Shown piece by piece: positions 1 to 7,593 of a stretch of 12,299 bases of DNA. This DNA is from Bacteroidota bacterium (GTDB lineage Bacteria > Bacteroidota > Bacteroidia > JAADEI01): positions 1 to 12,299 of the forward strand of contig WFXT01000254.1 in NCBI GenBank assembly GCA_015490475.1. Reading direction: 5' to 3'. Each line of letters starts with the position of its first letter. The stretch's first letter is position 1. The notes beneath the pieces are model-generated. The model made no database searches. It was given only the letters and a program-made list of their open reading frames with translations, and was not told the origin of the DNA. Made by a program: the position numbers and the translations under genes.

Positions 1-1136
1 ACTTTAGGTTGTTCTCTAAGTCTGTCAATATCAAATCTATAAGCCACCTTAGTACTATCCCTAGAAAACATAAAAATAGGAAACCATTTTAATGAATTCA
101 TTTTTCTTATAACTAACGTATTTCTTAATACATATCCATGTGTTAACATAAAGTAGGCATAATACAATGCTTTGATATGAGGCTTTATAATCCCCACGAA
201 AAACAAGGCATCTTCTCTGTGAAACAGCTTAAATTCCTTTGATGCCATACCACGCAACACATCTTCAAATTCCTGCAATTGCGATGTTATTATAACCTCT
301 CCAAACTTGTTGGTATTAGCTACTCTTTTCTCACCATCTAACTCTATGGGTTGCTCCCGAACAGGCGACCACTTGTAACTCAAGTCATGAACTTGAATCA
401 GGTTGTTAACCCCAACACGCTTTTTTATAATTTCTATGAACTCTTTTCCTTTCTCAATCAAGGTAAAATACAAGCGTTTTCCATATATATTTTGCCTTAT
501 TTGTTTTATTACCGCTCCCGTTGTTCCTGTCCCTGCAAAAGGATCCAGTATTACGTCATAATCTTTCAATTCAACCATCTGCAGTAAACTATAGACCAAT
601 CTTTCTGGATATACTGCCGTGTGTTTCCATCGTGTTTGCTGCAGAGGAATTTCAAGAACTCTATAGATTTCTGGCTGTCTGTAAATATTGTCTTTGCTTT
701 TTGCAAATACCAAAATGGGTTCATAGGTATTAGTGAATCTATCTTTAACTGACGAAGGCATATGATTGGGCTTATACCATATTAAAATATCCTGCAAAAT
801 CCAACCATCCTGAATCATATGAAAAGCGAGCCTATAAGGTATCTGTAGCAAATGAGACTTGCCATATCTGTGCATATACTTATCTCCCACATTGAGGAAA
901 AATATACCATCATTGGTTAATTTTTCTCTCAATAACCTAAATATTGCTACCAGACGTCCAATATATTCTTCTGGCGTTTTCTCCTGGCCTATTTGCTCAG
1001 AAAACCCATAATCTCGCTGCTTCCAATACGGTGGTGAAGTAATAGATACTCTAATAGAGGCATCAGGCAAACACGATAACCCTGCATATACATCCCCCCA
1101 AATTATGGTATCCTTAATATCTATTGTTCTATCCAT
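1..1136 (-). CDS. Beta-class DNA methyltransferase (probable N4-cytosine), modification half of a type II R-M unit; 3' end outside window
   Basis: This gene should methylate the recognition site of the adjacent nuclease using S-adenosylmethionine. I translated 378 codons from the ATG at 1136 without a stop; the rest lies beyond base 1. Motif IV is TSPPYW (residues 33-38), and the SAM-binding motif I DPFAGTGTTG (198-207) comes after it, the beta-class order. SPPY favours N4-cytosine methylation, but N6-adenine cannot be excluded. HTAVYPERL (172-180) is the usual block before motif I, and a motif X-like helix spans about 216-241. The start is supported by the typical opening IIWGDVYAGL (11-20) about 20 residues before motif IV. 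The ATG lies inside the last codons of the nuclease gene, which suggests translational coupling. At least 137 residues follow the catalytic core, and residues 309-360 resemble residues 76-146. The recognition sequence cannot be read from the gene. Confidence 0.9.
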   Translation of the reverse strand, partial: MDRTIDIKDTIIWGDVYAGLSCLPDASIRVSITSPPYWKQRDYGFSEQIGQEKTPEEYIGRLVAIFRLLREKLTNDGIFFLNVGDKYMHRYGKSHLLQIPYRLAFHMIQDGWILQDILIWYKPNHMPSSVKDRFTNTYEPILVFAKSKDNIYRQPEIYRVLEIPLQQTRWKHTAVYPERLVYSLLQMVELKDYDVILDPFAGTGTTGAVIKQIRQNIYGKRLYFTLIEKGKEFIEIIKKRVGVNNLIQVHDLSYKWSPVREQPIELDGEKRVANTNKFGEVIITSQLQEFEDVLRGMASKEFKLFHREDALFFVGIIKPHIKALYYAYFMLTHGYVLRNTLVIRKMNSLKWFPIFMFSRDSTKVAYRFDIDRLREQPK

Positions 1137-1900
1137 ACAGGAATCTTTAATAGCTCTTCCCTAATGCCTATTAATTCATCTTGTGTATACCCTTTGTCTT
1201 TCCACAAAAATTCAATGCGAAACTTGACATTTTCAGGTGAAGAGAGTAATTCGAAAATAGGACTTTTTCTAAAAGCAAAACGAACATTTTTGCCTTTATT
1301 CTTACCTGCATGGATTATACCATCGCCATAGTAATCATATAACGAACCATTGGGCATGCAAATTAAAAGAATACTATAAATTCTTTTTGCTGCATGCTGA
1401 TGAAGCACATAAACAAAGTAGGTCAAACATGGCTTGTAATAAATAGCCCCATTCCTGCTAAACGTTTTAGAATAGAACATGGGAAGATTTGCCTTTGCCC
1501 CTTTACTATCAAGCGGATATGACGTCTGATTTGGTTCAACAACAACCTTTCCCCTATAGTCCCCCCAATTGGAATCAGATATTGTCTTTATATCTATATG
1601 AATGAAAGCATCATATGTCTCAAACATCAAATCTGCACCAATAGGTGAGGAATTAGGGCTTCTCATTCCGTGAGCAAAAACATGATGAAAAATTCGCTCT
1701 GCCCCAGATTCTAAGTCAGATGCTTTATTGCTTTTCGTTGCAATAAATTGGCTGTACCAATCCTGTTTTATATTCAAACGTGAGTTCAAACCCTCAACAA
1801 TCAAGAAAATATTGTCAAGGACAAAGTACCTTATGCGCTCAAAGTGTCTATATTCCAATTCCTCAACTTCAAAGGGATTAAGCAAATGGATTGCGGGCAT
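1121..1900 (-). CDS. Putative type II restriction endonuclease, PD-(D/E)XK fold (259 aa)
   Basis: I do not recognise a named family, but sequence and context point to a restriction enzyme. A PD-(D/E)XK-like active site is visible: PIGAD (86-90) with D90, then 12 residues on HIDIKT (101-106) with D103 and K105. E64 or E68 in an upstream helix could be the additional acidic residue seen in many such nucleases. Spacing D-x12-D-x-K fits the fold. There is no signal peptide or membrane segment, so the protein is cytoplasmic. The length, 259 residues, is normal for an orthodox type II enzyme. The 3' end overlaps the methyltransferase start by 16 bp and the 5' end is 11 bp after the dxs stop, so expression probably depends on dxs transcription or a promoter inside dxs. 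No Shine-Dalgarno sequence precedes the ATG. The fold is fairly sure; restriction activity is inferred from the pairing. Confidence 0.75.
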   Translation of the reverse strand: MPAIHLLNPFEVEELEYRHFERIRYFVLDNIFLIVEGLNSRLNIKQDWYSQFIATKSNKASDLESGAERIFHHVFAHGMRSPNSSPIGADLMFETYDAFIHIDIKTISDSNWGDYRGKVVVEPNQTSYPLDSKGAKANLPMFYSKTFSRNGAIYYKPCLTYFVYVLHQHAAKRIYSILLICMPNGSLYDYYGDGIIHAGKNKGKNVRFAFRKSPIFELLSSPENVKFRIEFLWKDKGYTQDELIGIREELLKIPVWIEQ

Positions 1901-1911
1901 GTCAGTTCGCT

Positions 1912-3852
1912 CTATTTAACTGCACTAATATAAACTGTTCTTCGGGTGCCCCCCTCTAACAACCGTTTTGTGGTTTTGATTATTGATTCTGCGTCATAAC
2001 CACAATATCTATGAAGTTCTTCTGGTGAACCATGCGTTATAAACTTATCAGGGATGCCCAATCTAACCACTTCTGCATTATAGCCATGTTCATTCATGAA
2101 CTCAAGGATAGCACTGCCAAAGCCTCCTATTATTGAACCATCTTCAACAGTAATTATTTTGTTAAACTTGCTAAAAATTTGATGAAGCAATTCTTCATCC
2201 AGAGGTTTAGCGAATCTCATGTTATACAATGCAGGATGCATATTAAAAGTGGCAAGTGTTTCAAGGGCTTTCAGAGCAAAATTGCCGGGATGTCCATAAG
2301 CAAGGATAGCAACGTCTTCTCCTTCATGGAGAAGTTCTCCTTTGCCTATCGGTATTTTCTTCATTGGTGTCCTCCAATCTATGAGTACTCCCTTGCCTCT
2401 CGGATACCTTATAGCAAATGGTTGATTTATTTCATCCTGTAAAGCGGTATAAAGCAAGTCTCTCAATTCGCTTTCGTTCAAGGGTGCCGACAAAATGAAA
2501 TTAGGAATGGGTCTTAAATATGCTATGTCAAAGGCTCCGTGATGTGTTGGTCCGTCTGCTCCAACCAGTCCTGCCCTGTCAATGGCAAAAACAACATGCA
2601 GTTTTTGAATGGCGACATCATGGATAGCTTGGTCATAAGCCCTTTGTAAAAAAGTGGAATAAATAGCTACCACAGGTTTCATACCTTGCGTAGCCAACCC
2701 CGCAGCAAATGTCACTGCATGCTGCTCGGCAATGCCAACATCAAACACTCTATCAGGAAACTCTTTCATGGTAATAGTCAATGAAGAACCAGAAAGCATA
2801 GCTGGTGTTATAGCAACTATACGGTCGTCCTGTCGCATCAATTCAATCATAGTGTGTCCAAAGACCTCCTGATACTTTGGTGGTGATGGTTTACTCGGTT
2901 TATCCAAAGGTTCTCCTGTTTCAACGATAAACTTGCCCGTTGAATGCCACTTGACTTGATTTTCTTCCGCCGGCTTGTAGCCTTTGCCCTTAACCGTTTT
3001 AATATGCAGTAGTCTGGGTTGTTTTATCTTTTTGAGGTCTTCAAGGATTTCAACGAGCCTCAAGACATCGTGTCCGTCCTCCGGTCCGAAGTATCTTATT
3101 CCAAGTGCTTCAAACAAATTACCTCCTTTCAAAATTGTATTCTTGACTTTATGTTCAATGGCAGAAGCTATTTCCTGAGCTGGAATGCCGAATTTTTCCT
3201 TAACCCTGCCAAGTGCATTCCATAATTCGTTTCTGAACTTGTTATACAATGACCATGTTGTTAAATCAGTTAGATATTTAGTTATAGCACCTACATTAGG
3301 GTCTATGGACATAGAATTATCATTGAGAATGATTAACAGATTAACATCGGGCATTGCTCCAGCATTATTCAAGCCTTCATAGGCAAGTCCGGCAGTTAAA
3401 GCGCCGTCACCAATCACTGCAACAACGTGTCTGTCAATGCCTCTCAACTTAGAAGCCACTGCCATACCCAAAGCAGCAGATATAGAAGTAGATGAATGTC
3501 CCACTCCAAATGTGTCATATTCGCTTTCATCACGTTTGGGAAATCCACTTAGCCCACCAAATTGCCGTAATGTCTTAAAATGTTCCCTCCTGCCAGTCAA
3601 AATCTTATGTCCATAAGCTTGATGACCAACGTCCCACACTATTAGATCATGCGGAGTATTAAAAACATAATGTAGAGCAACTGTTAATTCCACGACTCCG
3701 AGACTGGCTCCAAAGTGTCCTCCAGTCTCCGCAACCTGATGTATTATAAACTCCCTAAGTTCCTTACATAGCTGTGGTAATTTATCCTTGGGCAACTTCC
3801 TTAAATCAGAAGGGAAATTAATCTGTGACAGTAGTTCTCCTGCTTGTGCCAT
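1912..3852 (-). CDS. dxs: 1-deoxy-D-xylulose-5-phosphate synthase
   Basis: This cytoplasmic thiamine-diphosphate enzyme condenses pyruvate with glyceraldehyde 3-phosphate to give 1-deoxy-D-xylulose 5-phosphate, the first step of the MEP isoprenoid pathway, also feeding thiamine and pyridoxal synthesis. The 646 residues are full length (family about 620-650). Visible landmarks are H46 and H77 (DVGHQAYGHKILTGR), GHSSTSISAALG (118-129), the cofactor motif GDG (148-150) with NDN (177-179), the catalytic glutamate E376 in VGIAEQHAV, Y398 and R404, and DRAGLVGADGPTHHGAFD (425-442) with D433 and H437. The C-terminal transketolase-like domain is intact. The start at 3852 has an AAGG 3 nt upstream and AGGGAG further upstream (3872-3867), and the N-terminus aligns normally with the family. 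It is divergent from phoU (102 bp) and is followed after 11 bp by the restriction-modification genes. No key residue is missing. Confidence 0.97.
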   Translation of the reverse strand: MAQAGELLSQINFPSDLRKLPKDKLPQLCKELREFIIHQVAETGGHFGASLGVVELTVALHYVFNTPHDLIVWDVGHQAYGHKILTGRREHFKTLRQFGGLSGFPKRDESEYDTFGVGHSSTSISAALGMAVASKLRGIDRHVVAVIGDGALTAGLAYEGLNNAGAMPDVNLLIILNDNSMSIDPNVGAITKYLTDLTTWSLYNKFRNELWNALGRVKEKFGIPAQEIASAIEHKVKNTILKGGNLFEALGIRYFGPEDGHDVLRLVEILEDLKKIKQPRLLHIKTVKGKGYKPAEENQVKWHSTGKFIVETGEPLDKPSKPSPPKYQEVFGHTMIELMRQDDRIVAITPAMLSGSSLTITMKEFPDRVFDVGIAEQHAVTFAAGLATQGMKPVVAIYSTFLQRAYDQAIHDVAIQKLHVVFAIDRAGLVGADGPTHHGAFDIAYLRPIPNFILSAPLNESELRDLLYTALQDEINQPFAIRYPRGKGVLIDWRTPMKKIPIGKGELLHEGEDVAILAYGHPGNFALKALETLATFNMHPALYNMRFAKPLDEELLHQIFSKFNKIITVEDGSIIGGFGSAILEFMNEHGYNAEVVRLGIPDKFITHGSPEELHRYCGYDAESIIKTTKRLLEGGTRRTVYISAVK

Positions 3853-3954
3853 AAGCCTTTTCTTTTCTCCCTATTTATAAAATTAAACTTTTTTTGCCTG
3901 AAAGTTATTGTATTTTGCTTATATTACCATGAAAGTTCTTAATTTAGCCGTGTT
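3853..3954. promoter_or_regulatory. Divergent dxs/phoU intergenic region
   Basis: This 102-bp AT-rich spacer must hold promoters for both divergent genes. On the minus strand, TAATTTTA (near 3879-3887) matches seven of the eight positions of the Bacteroidota -7 element TAnnTTTG, about 25 nt before the dxs ATG, but I see no clear -33 TTG at the expected distance. On the plus strand, TATTTTG near 3911-3917 is one base short of the consensus. Neither call is strong. Confidence 0.35.
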
Positions 3955-3958
3955 ATGA
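3929..3958 (+). other. Possible 9-codon leader ORF overlapping the phoU start (MKVLNLAVL)
   Basis: An ATG at 3929 opens nine codons reading MKVLNLAVL, and the TGA stop (3956-3958) overlaps the phoU ATG (3955-3957) as ATGA. This is the standard arrangement for termination-reinitiation coupling. It may be a true leader peptide or a chance short frame: nothing but position supports it, and no Shine-Dalgarno sequence is visible before either ATG. Confidence 0.25.
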
Positions 3959-4650
3959 CAATACTGGAAGAAGCACTCAATGACTTAAAGCGGAATGTAG
4001 CAGAGCTGGGTTGGGACGTATATCAACAGGTTAGCGAAACGAAGCAGGCATTTTTGAATTTTGATCAGACACGTGCCCGAATGGTCAATGAACGAGAAAA
4101 GTATATTGACGCCAGAGAACTGCAGCTGGATAGGGAATGTGAAAACATTCTGGCACTCTATTCTCCTGTTGCAACCGATTTAAGGCTTGTCATCGCTTCT
4201 CTTAAAATAATATTGTACTTAGAGCGAGTAGGCGACAACGCCAATAGCATAGCAAAATACGTGCTTCAAACAGAACAACAATTCCCGGAAGACCTCCTTG
4301 AAGAACTTCGCATTCCGCAATGTTTCCAGACCGCCGAGAAAATGCTACAATTGGCAATCAGAGCATACGAAACAGAAGACACTTCATTAACAAAGGAAAT
4401 ATTTGAACTGGACAGCAGTGTTAACGAAGCCAATAAAAAGGCAGCAGAAAGGCTCGAAAATCTGGTCAAAAAGGACCTAAACAAATACTTACACCCAGGG
4501 CTGTATGCCTTGTCAACAGTACGAAAACTGGAAAGGATTGGCGACCTTGCCAAAAACATTATGGAAGAAGTCGTTTTCTATGTGGAAGCCAAAATCCTCA
4601 GACACAAAAAGAAACTACAAGGCGAAAAGTGGAAGAATTTGTTTAAGTGA
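3955..4650 (+). CDS. phoU: Phosphate uptake regulator PhoU
   Basis: PhoU is a cytoplasmic, metal-binding helical-bundle protein that links the PstSCAB phosphate transporter to a PhoR-type sensor kinase and dampens phosphate uptake. The 231 residues form the two expected three-helix repeats. The signature acidic motif occurs in each: LERVGDNANSIAK (89-101, E90, R91, D94) and LERIGDLAKNIME (192-204, E193, R194, D197). The block SPVATDLRLVI (70-80) before the first motif is also diagnostic. The length fits the family. The ATG at 3955 gives a normal family N-terminus and overlaps the stop of a 9-codon frame. No pst, phoR or phoB gene lies nearby in this window, so phoU is not in a visible Pst operon. 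The C-terminus is rich in lysine, which is unremarkable. Identification is sure; the signalling partner is not visible. Confidence 0.95.
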   Translation: MTILEEALNDLKRNVAELGWDVYQQVSETKQAFLNFDQTRARMVNEREKYIDARELQLDRECENILALYSPVATDLRLVIASLKIILYLERVGDNANSIAKYVLQTEQQFPEDLLEELRIPQCFQTAEKMLQLAIRAYETEDTSLTKEIFELDSSVNEANKKAAERLENLVKKDLNKYLHPGLYALSTVRKLERIGDLAKNIMEEVVFYVEAKILRHKKKLQGEKWKNLFK

Positions 4651-4957
4651 ATATAGTATGTTACAAATCCACTAGTTGCTTTCTTCAAGATAAACTCAAC
4701 ATCTGCTGGCAATCGAAGGAAAATGCCATTTTATAAAATTATTATCTCCGAGCTGCAACAGTCAACACAGACAGTAAAACAATTTAATTAAGGAGACAAT
4801 TTCAATATGAGATCCAAATTCCACATATACTAACACCTATAATCTACATAAACAAACTTTTAAAACCTATTGCAAATAAACTTTACAATCATAATCGTCG
4901 TAAAATACCAAATAATGATAACCTGATTAATTAGCATTATACAGGGCACACAAACAA

Positions 4958-5003
4958 GATTCACATCATTAAATAGTATGGCTTTAACTTATGATTCTCA
5001 TCA
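4958..5003 (+). repeat. Pair of 11-bp direct repeats (GATTCnCATCA) upstream of the secreted-protein promoter
   Basis: GATTCACATCA (4958-4968) and GATTCTCATCA (4993-5003) match at 10 of 11 positions, with starts 35 bp apart. They lie 24 to 69 bp before the candidate -7 element. They could be a tandem operator site, or a coincidence in AT-rich DNA. Confidence 0.25.
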
Positions 5004-5026
5004 CGACTAATTTAACATTTATTCTA

Positions 5027-5034
5027 TATATTTG
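5027..5034 (+). promoter_or_regulatory. Bacteroidota-type -7 element (TATATTTG) for the secreted repeat protein
   Basis: TATATTTG is an exact match to TAnnTTTG, the -7 element of the Bacteroidota primary sigma factor. It ends 21 nt before the ATG at 5056, which predicts a very short, A-rich leader without a Shine-Dalgarno sequence. I find no TTG at the usual 19-21 nt upstream, so the -33 element is weak or absent. Confidence 0.5.
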
Positions 5035-5055
5035 TTAAAACAAAATCATTAACCA

Positions 5056-7575
5056 ATGAGGTACACAAAAGCAATGTTGATAATCAATAGGCTACACGTA
5101 CTTCTCTTTAGCTTTATCACTTTCTCACATCCCTCGCAAGCACAGGTGATTACCATAGGAGGTGTAAATAGTGACATGGGAAGGAAAATAATAACATCAT
5201 CAGACAAAGGATACGTTATAGTAGGGCACACAGCTTCGTATGGTCAGGGCAGTCTTGACATTTATGTATTAAAAACCGACAGTGCAGGCAATCTGGAATG
5301 GGCAAAAACAATAGGAGGAACAGACCAGGACTGGGGTTTGGACATTGCCCAGACTTCGGACGGAGGCTATATAATAGCGGGCCGAACGTATTCATTTTGC
5401 GTTTCCGGATGTCCAACAAACCCAGACGTTTATGTAGTTAAAATTGATGCTTCAGGAAACGTAGAATGGACAAGAACTATTGGGGGAAGTGGAATTGATT
5501 ATGGTCAAGCCGTTGTAGAAACTACAGACGGGGGCTATATTATAGTAGGAAGTACAAATTCCTATGGACAAGGAGGATTAGATGTGTATATTATCAAACT
5601 TGATAATACAGGAAATCTTCTATGGACAAAGACCATTGGGGGAGTTTATGACGACTATGGAAGGAATATTATTCGGACATCGGACGGTAACATGGTAATT
5701 GTTGGATATACTCTGACATTCACTCAAGGATGGCACGATATTTATCTTATAAAGCTGGACAATTCAGGAAATGTCCTATGGACAAAAACCATAGGAGGAA
5801 CCGATGACGAAAGAGGGATCTCTATAATAGAGACCCCTGACAAAGGCTTTGCCATCGCTGGCACCTCAAGGTCCTTCGGACAGGGCGGAAACGATGTATA
5901 TGTGATTAAAACAGATTCCTTAGCAAATGTCATCTGGAGCAAAACGATAGGAGGCACTGGTGACGAATGGGGGACAGACTTGCTCTATTCTCCAGAAGGT
6001 TCTTTTGTTGTTGTTGGATGGACAACGTCTTTCGGTCCTGGAAATAGTAATGTTTATGTAGTAAAACTTGATGAACAGGGAAATCTTATATGGACACGAA
6101 CCATAGGAGGGCAAGTAGCGGAATATGGATACTCAATAACCCTATCTTCCACCGCCGAACCCGATTATATTATAACAGGATGGACATCTACATTAGGCAA
6201 TGGAGACTACGACCTCATTCTTCTACAAATGGACACAGGAGGTAACATAATCACTACGGGATGTTTTGACACCCTCTTAAACAGAGGAGCATTATCAACA
6301 GGATGGGATACCCTCTCAGGCGGAATTATAGCAACAGTTTCCAGTGACACTGCTTCAGGAGGAATTGCTTCCAGTGGAGCAATGGTGGACGTATGTGTCC
6401 CTTTTAATACCTGTGATAACTTTAGTGTTTCTTTTACTAAAGGAGACCTTTCATGTGCAGGTTCTAGTGACGGATGGATTAAAGTAACACCTACAGGAGG
6501 CACTCCGCCATATTACCACTCTTGGACCCCTACACCTCCTAATTCCAATTCCACCAGTGATTCAATATGGGGTCTTGGGGCTGGCATATGGATTGATACT
6601 ATCAGTGATTTCTATGGTTGCCAGATTATAGTCTCGGTTGAGATAATAGAACCTCCTGCACTGACCGTGGATAGCATAAATATCCAGAACCCTTCGGCTT
6701 GTGGAAATAACGATGGAGAAGCAACTATCTATGTATCAGGAGGGACCCCACCATATTCATATCAATGGAGTAATGGTTCCAACTCACAAACAGCAACCTC
6801 TCTGTCAGCGGGGACTTACACAGTAACAGTCACTGATGCCAATGGATGCTCAATAACACAACAAGTTTCCTTATCTGACCCCAACGCCCCTAACATAACT
6901 CTTGATTCAATAGTTCACGTTGCTTGCAGTGGAGAATCAACAGGAGCAATATTCATCACCGTTACTGGCGGTACTCCTCCCTATACCTATAATTGGTCCC
7001 CCATAGGAAGTAGTAGTGAAGATATTTCAAATTTGTCCGCCGGCACATATACTGTAACCGTAGTGGATGCTAACAACTGTTCCTCTTCAAGAAGTTTCAC
7101 GATTAGTGAACTGGCACCGCCACTCTTGGTTAATATTGACACTTCCAACCTTCCTATTGTTAGGGCTTACGCACAAGGGGGAACTCCTCCTTATGTTTTC
7201 CTGTGGAACACAGGAAGTTATTCTGATTCTATTTCAATATCATCAAGTGGATTATACTGGGTTCGCGTAGAAGACTCTTTGGGATGTGTTGCCTATGATT
7301 CTATCTACATAAAATTGACCTCTGTTAATACTCCTTTACATCACAGTAACGAGATAGCGTGGTACCAACGAGAAAACACTATCACACTATACTTACCGCA
7401 AGGAACATGGACAATCCACCTATCGGACATTTCCGGCAAAACCATCATTACTTATAACGATATACAGGGATCCTCTTGGTTAAATATACCCCTTCCTCTC
7501 TCTAACGGCATTTACATTATCCAACTAACATCGCATACGCAAAACCATACCATCAAGATAAAGTTCAGCCAATAA
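5056..7575 (+). CDS. Secreted beta-propeller/SprB-repeat protein with T9SS type A sorting domain (839 aa)
   Basis: This is an exported modular surface or extracellular protein, probably adhesive or a binding scaffold; no enzymatic motif is seen. In order: a signal peptide (1-30, ending SHPSQAQ); seven repeats of about 52 residues (about 34-399), each ending in a form of GN..WTKTIGG, best read as a seven-bladed beta-propeller; a linker (400-456); four SprB-like repeats (about 457-533, 535-607, 615-685, 687-753) with the signature GGTPPY and, in the first three, a C-G-D/S-G opening; and a T9SS type A sorting domain (757-839, with ISGK and NGIYIIQL). Family knowledge says this C-terminal domain is recognised by the type IX secretion system, and SprB repeats occur in gliding adhesins. 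Blade 2 has an inserted loop with two cysteines (C115, C119), a possible disulfide. The fourth SprB unit lacks its first cysteine. It is monocistronic, with its own promoter, and ends 18 bp from a convergent gene. Confidence 0.9.
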   Translation: MRYTKAMLIINRLHVLLFSFITFSHPSQAQVITIGGVNSDMGRKIITSSDKGYVIVGHTASYGQGSLDIYVLKTDSAGNLEWAKTIGGTDQDWGLDIAQTSDGGYIIAGRTYSFCVSGCPTNPDVYVVKIDASGNVEWTRTIGGSGIDYGQAVVETTDGGYIIVGSTNSYGQGGLDVYIIKLDNTGNLLWTKTIGGVYDDYGRNIIRTSDGNMVIVGYTLTFTQGWHDIYLIKLDNSGNVLWTKTIGGTDDERGISIIETPDKGFAIAGTSRSFGQGGNDVYVIKTDSLANVIWSKTIGGTGDEWGTDLLYSPEGSFVVVGWTTSFGPGNSNVYVVKLDEQGNLIWTRTIGGQVAEYGYSITLSSTAEPDYIITGWTSTLGNGDYDLILLQMDTGGNIITTGCFDTLLNRGALSTGWDTLSGGIIATVSSDTASGGIASSGAMVDVCVPFNTCDNFSVSFTKGDLSCAGSSDGWIKVTPTGGTPPYYHSWTPTPPNSNSTSDSIWGLGAGIWIDTISDFYGCQIIVSVEIIEPPALTVDSINIQNPSACGNNDGEATIYVSGGTPPYSYQWSNGSNSQTATSLSAGTYTVTVTDANGCSITQQVSLSDPNAPNITLDSIVHVACSGESTGAIFITVTGGTPPYTYNWSPIGSSSEDISNLSAGTYTVTVVDANNCSSSRSFTISELAPPLLVNIDTSNLPIVRAYAQGGTPPYVFLWNTGSYSDSISISSSGLYWVRVEDSLGCVAYDSIYIKLTSVNTPLHHSNEIAWYQRENTITLYLPQGTWTIHLSDISGKTIITYNDIQGSSWLNIPLPLSNGIYIIQLTSHTQNHTIKIKFSQ
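5155..6252 (+). repeat. Seven tandem coding repeats of about 156 bp (beta-propeller blades)
   Basis: The units encode about 52 residues each with the pattern D.G..I..T.DGGY.I.G.T.S.GQG..D.Y..K.D..GN..WTKTIGG. Units 3 and 4 are alike even at the DNA level around the GN..WTKTIGG segment (near 5608-5643 and 5764-5799), which suggests duplication or gene conversion. Unit 2 is lengthened by a cysteine-containing loop, and unit 7 is the most diverged and lacks the terminal TIGG. Confidence 0.85.
6424..7314 (+). repeat. Four SprB-like coding repeats
   Basis: The repeats run about 70 residues each, with a conserved core GGTPPY-(x)3-W, then LSAGTYTVTV-DANGC in the two middle units. Units 2 and 3 are the closest to each other; unit 1 has a longer middle and unit 4 is degenerate at its start. 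SprB repeats are immunoglobulin-like modules found in large Bacteroidota surface proteins. Confidence 0.85.
7324..7572 (+). other. T9SS type A C-terminal sorting domain (coding segment)
   Basis: Residues 757-839 form the C-terminal beta-sandwich tag: TITLYLPQGTWTIHLSDISG, then a strand ending IPLPLSNGIYIIQLTS and a final basic strand HTIKIKFSQ. These are the usual blocks of the type A sorting signal, removed after outer-membrane passage. No T9SS machinery gene is in the window, so the system is implied elsewhere in the genome. Confidence 0.85.
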
Positions 7576-7593
7576 ACATAGCCTGCCAATCCC

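Larger units (their letters stand above)
4651..5055. other. 405-bp AT-rich intergenic region without a convincing gene
   Basis: No reading frame of useful length or clear RNA structure was found here. Three small things are visible. A perfect 12-bp palindrome, ATTTTATAAAAT, lies at 4728-4739. An 8-codon frame (MRSKFHIY, 4807-4833) has a good AAGGAG at 4790-4795 but 11 nt spacing, so it is probably chance. Two copies of GATTCnCATCA sit at 4958-4968 and 4993-5003. No hairpin followed by a T tract marks the end of phoU. The last 30 bases carry the promoter of the next gene. Confidence 0.6.

Noticed and set aside
351..733. Two plus-strand frames of 70-78 codons
   Set aside because: They lie antisense inside the methyltransferase gene, whose reading frame carries clear motifs across the same bases.
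2179..3382. Several plus-strand frames of 64-87 codons inside dxs
   Set aside because: dxs is complete and well conserved here; the opposite frames show no recognisable domain.
4728..4739. Perfect palindrome ATTTTATAAAAT after phoU as a terminator
   Set aside because: It is all A/T with no loop or following T tract, and such palindromes are common by chance in AT-rich DNA.
4807..4833. Eight-codon frame MRSKFHIY with an upstream AAGGAG
   Set aside because: It is too short, the 11-nt spacing is long, and no regulated gene follows closely; a chance match is likelier than a leader peptide.
5155..6252. Regular repeats of about 156 bp considered as a CRISPR or satellite array
   Set aside because: They are in frame throughout and encode propeller blades; unit length and divergence do not fit CRISPR.
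5742..6503. Minus-strand frames of 64-98 codons opposite the secreted-protein gene
   Set aside because: Low-complexity shadows of the repeat codons, with no signal or domain.
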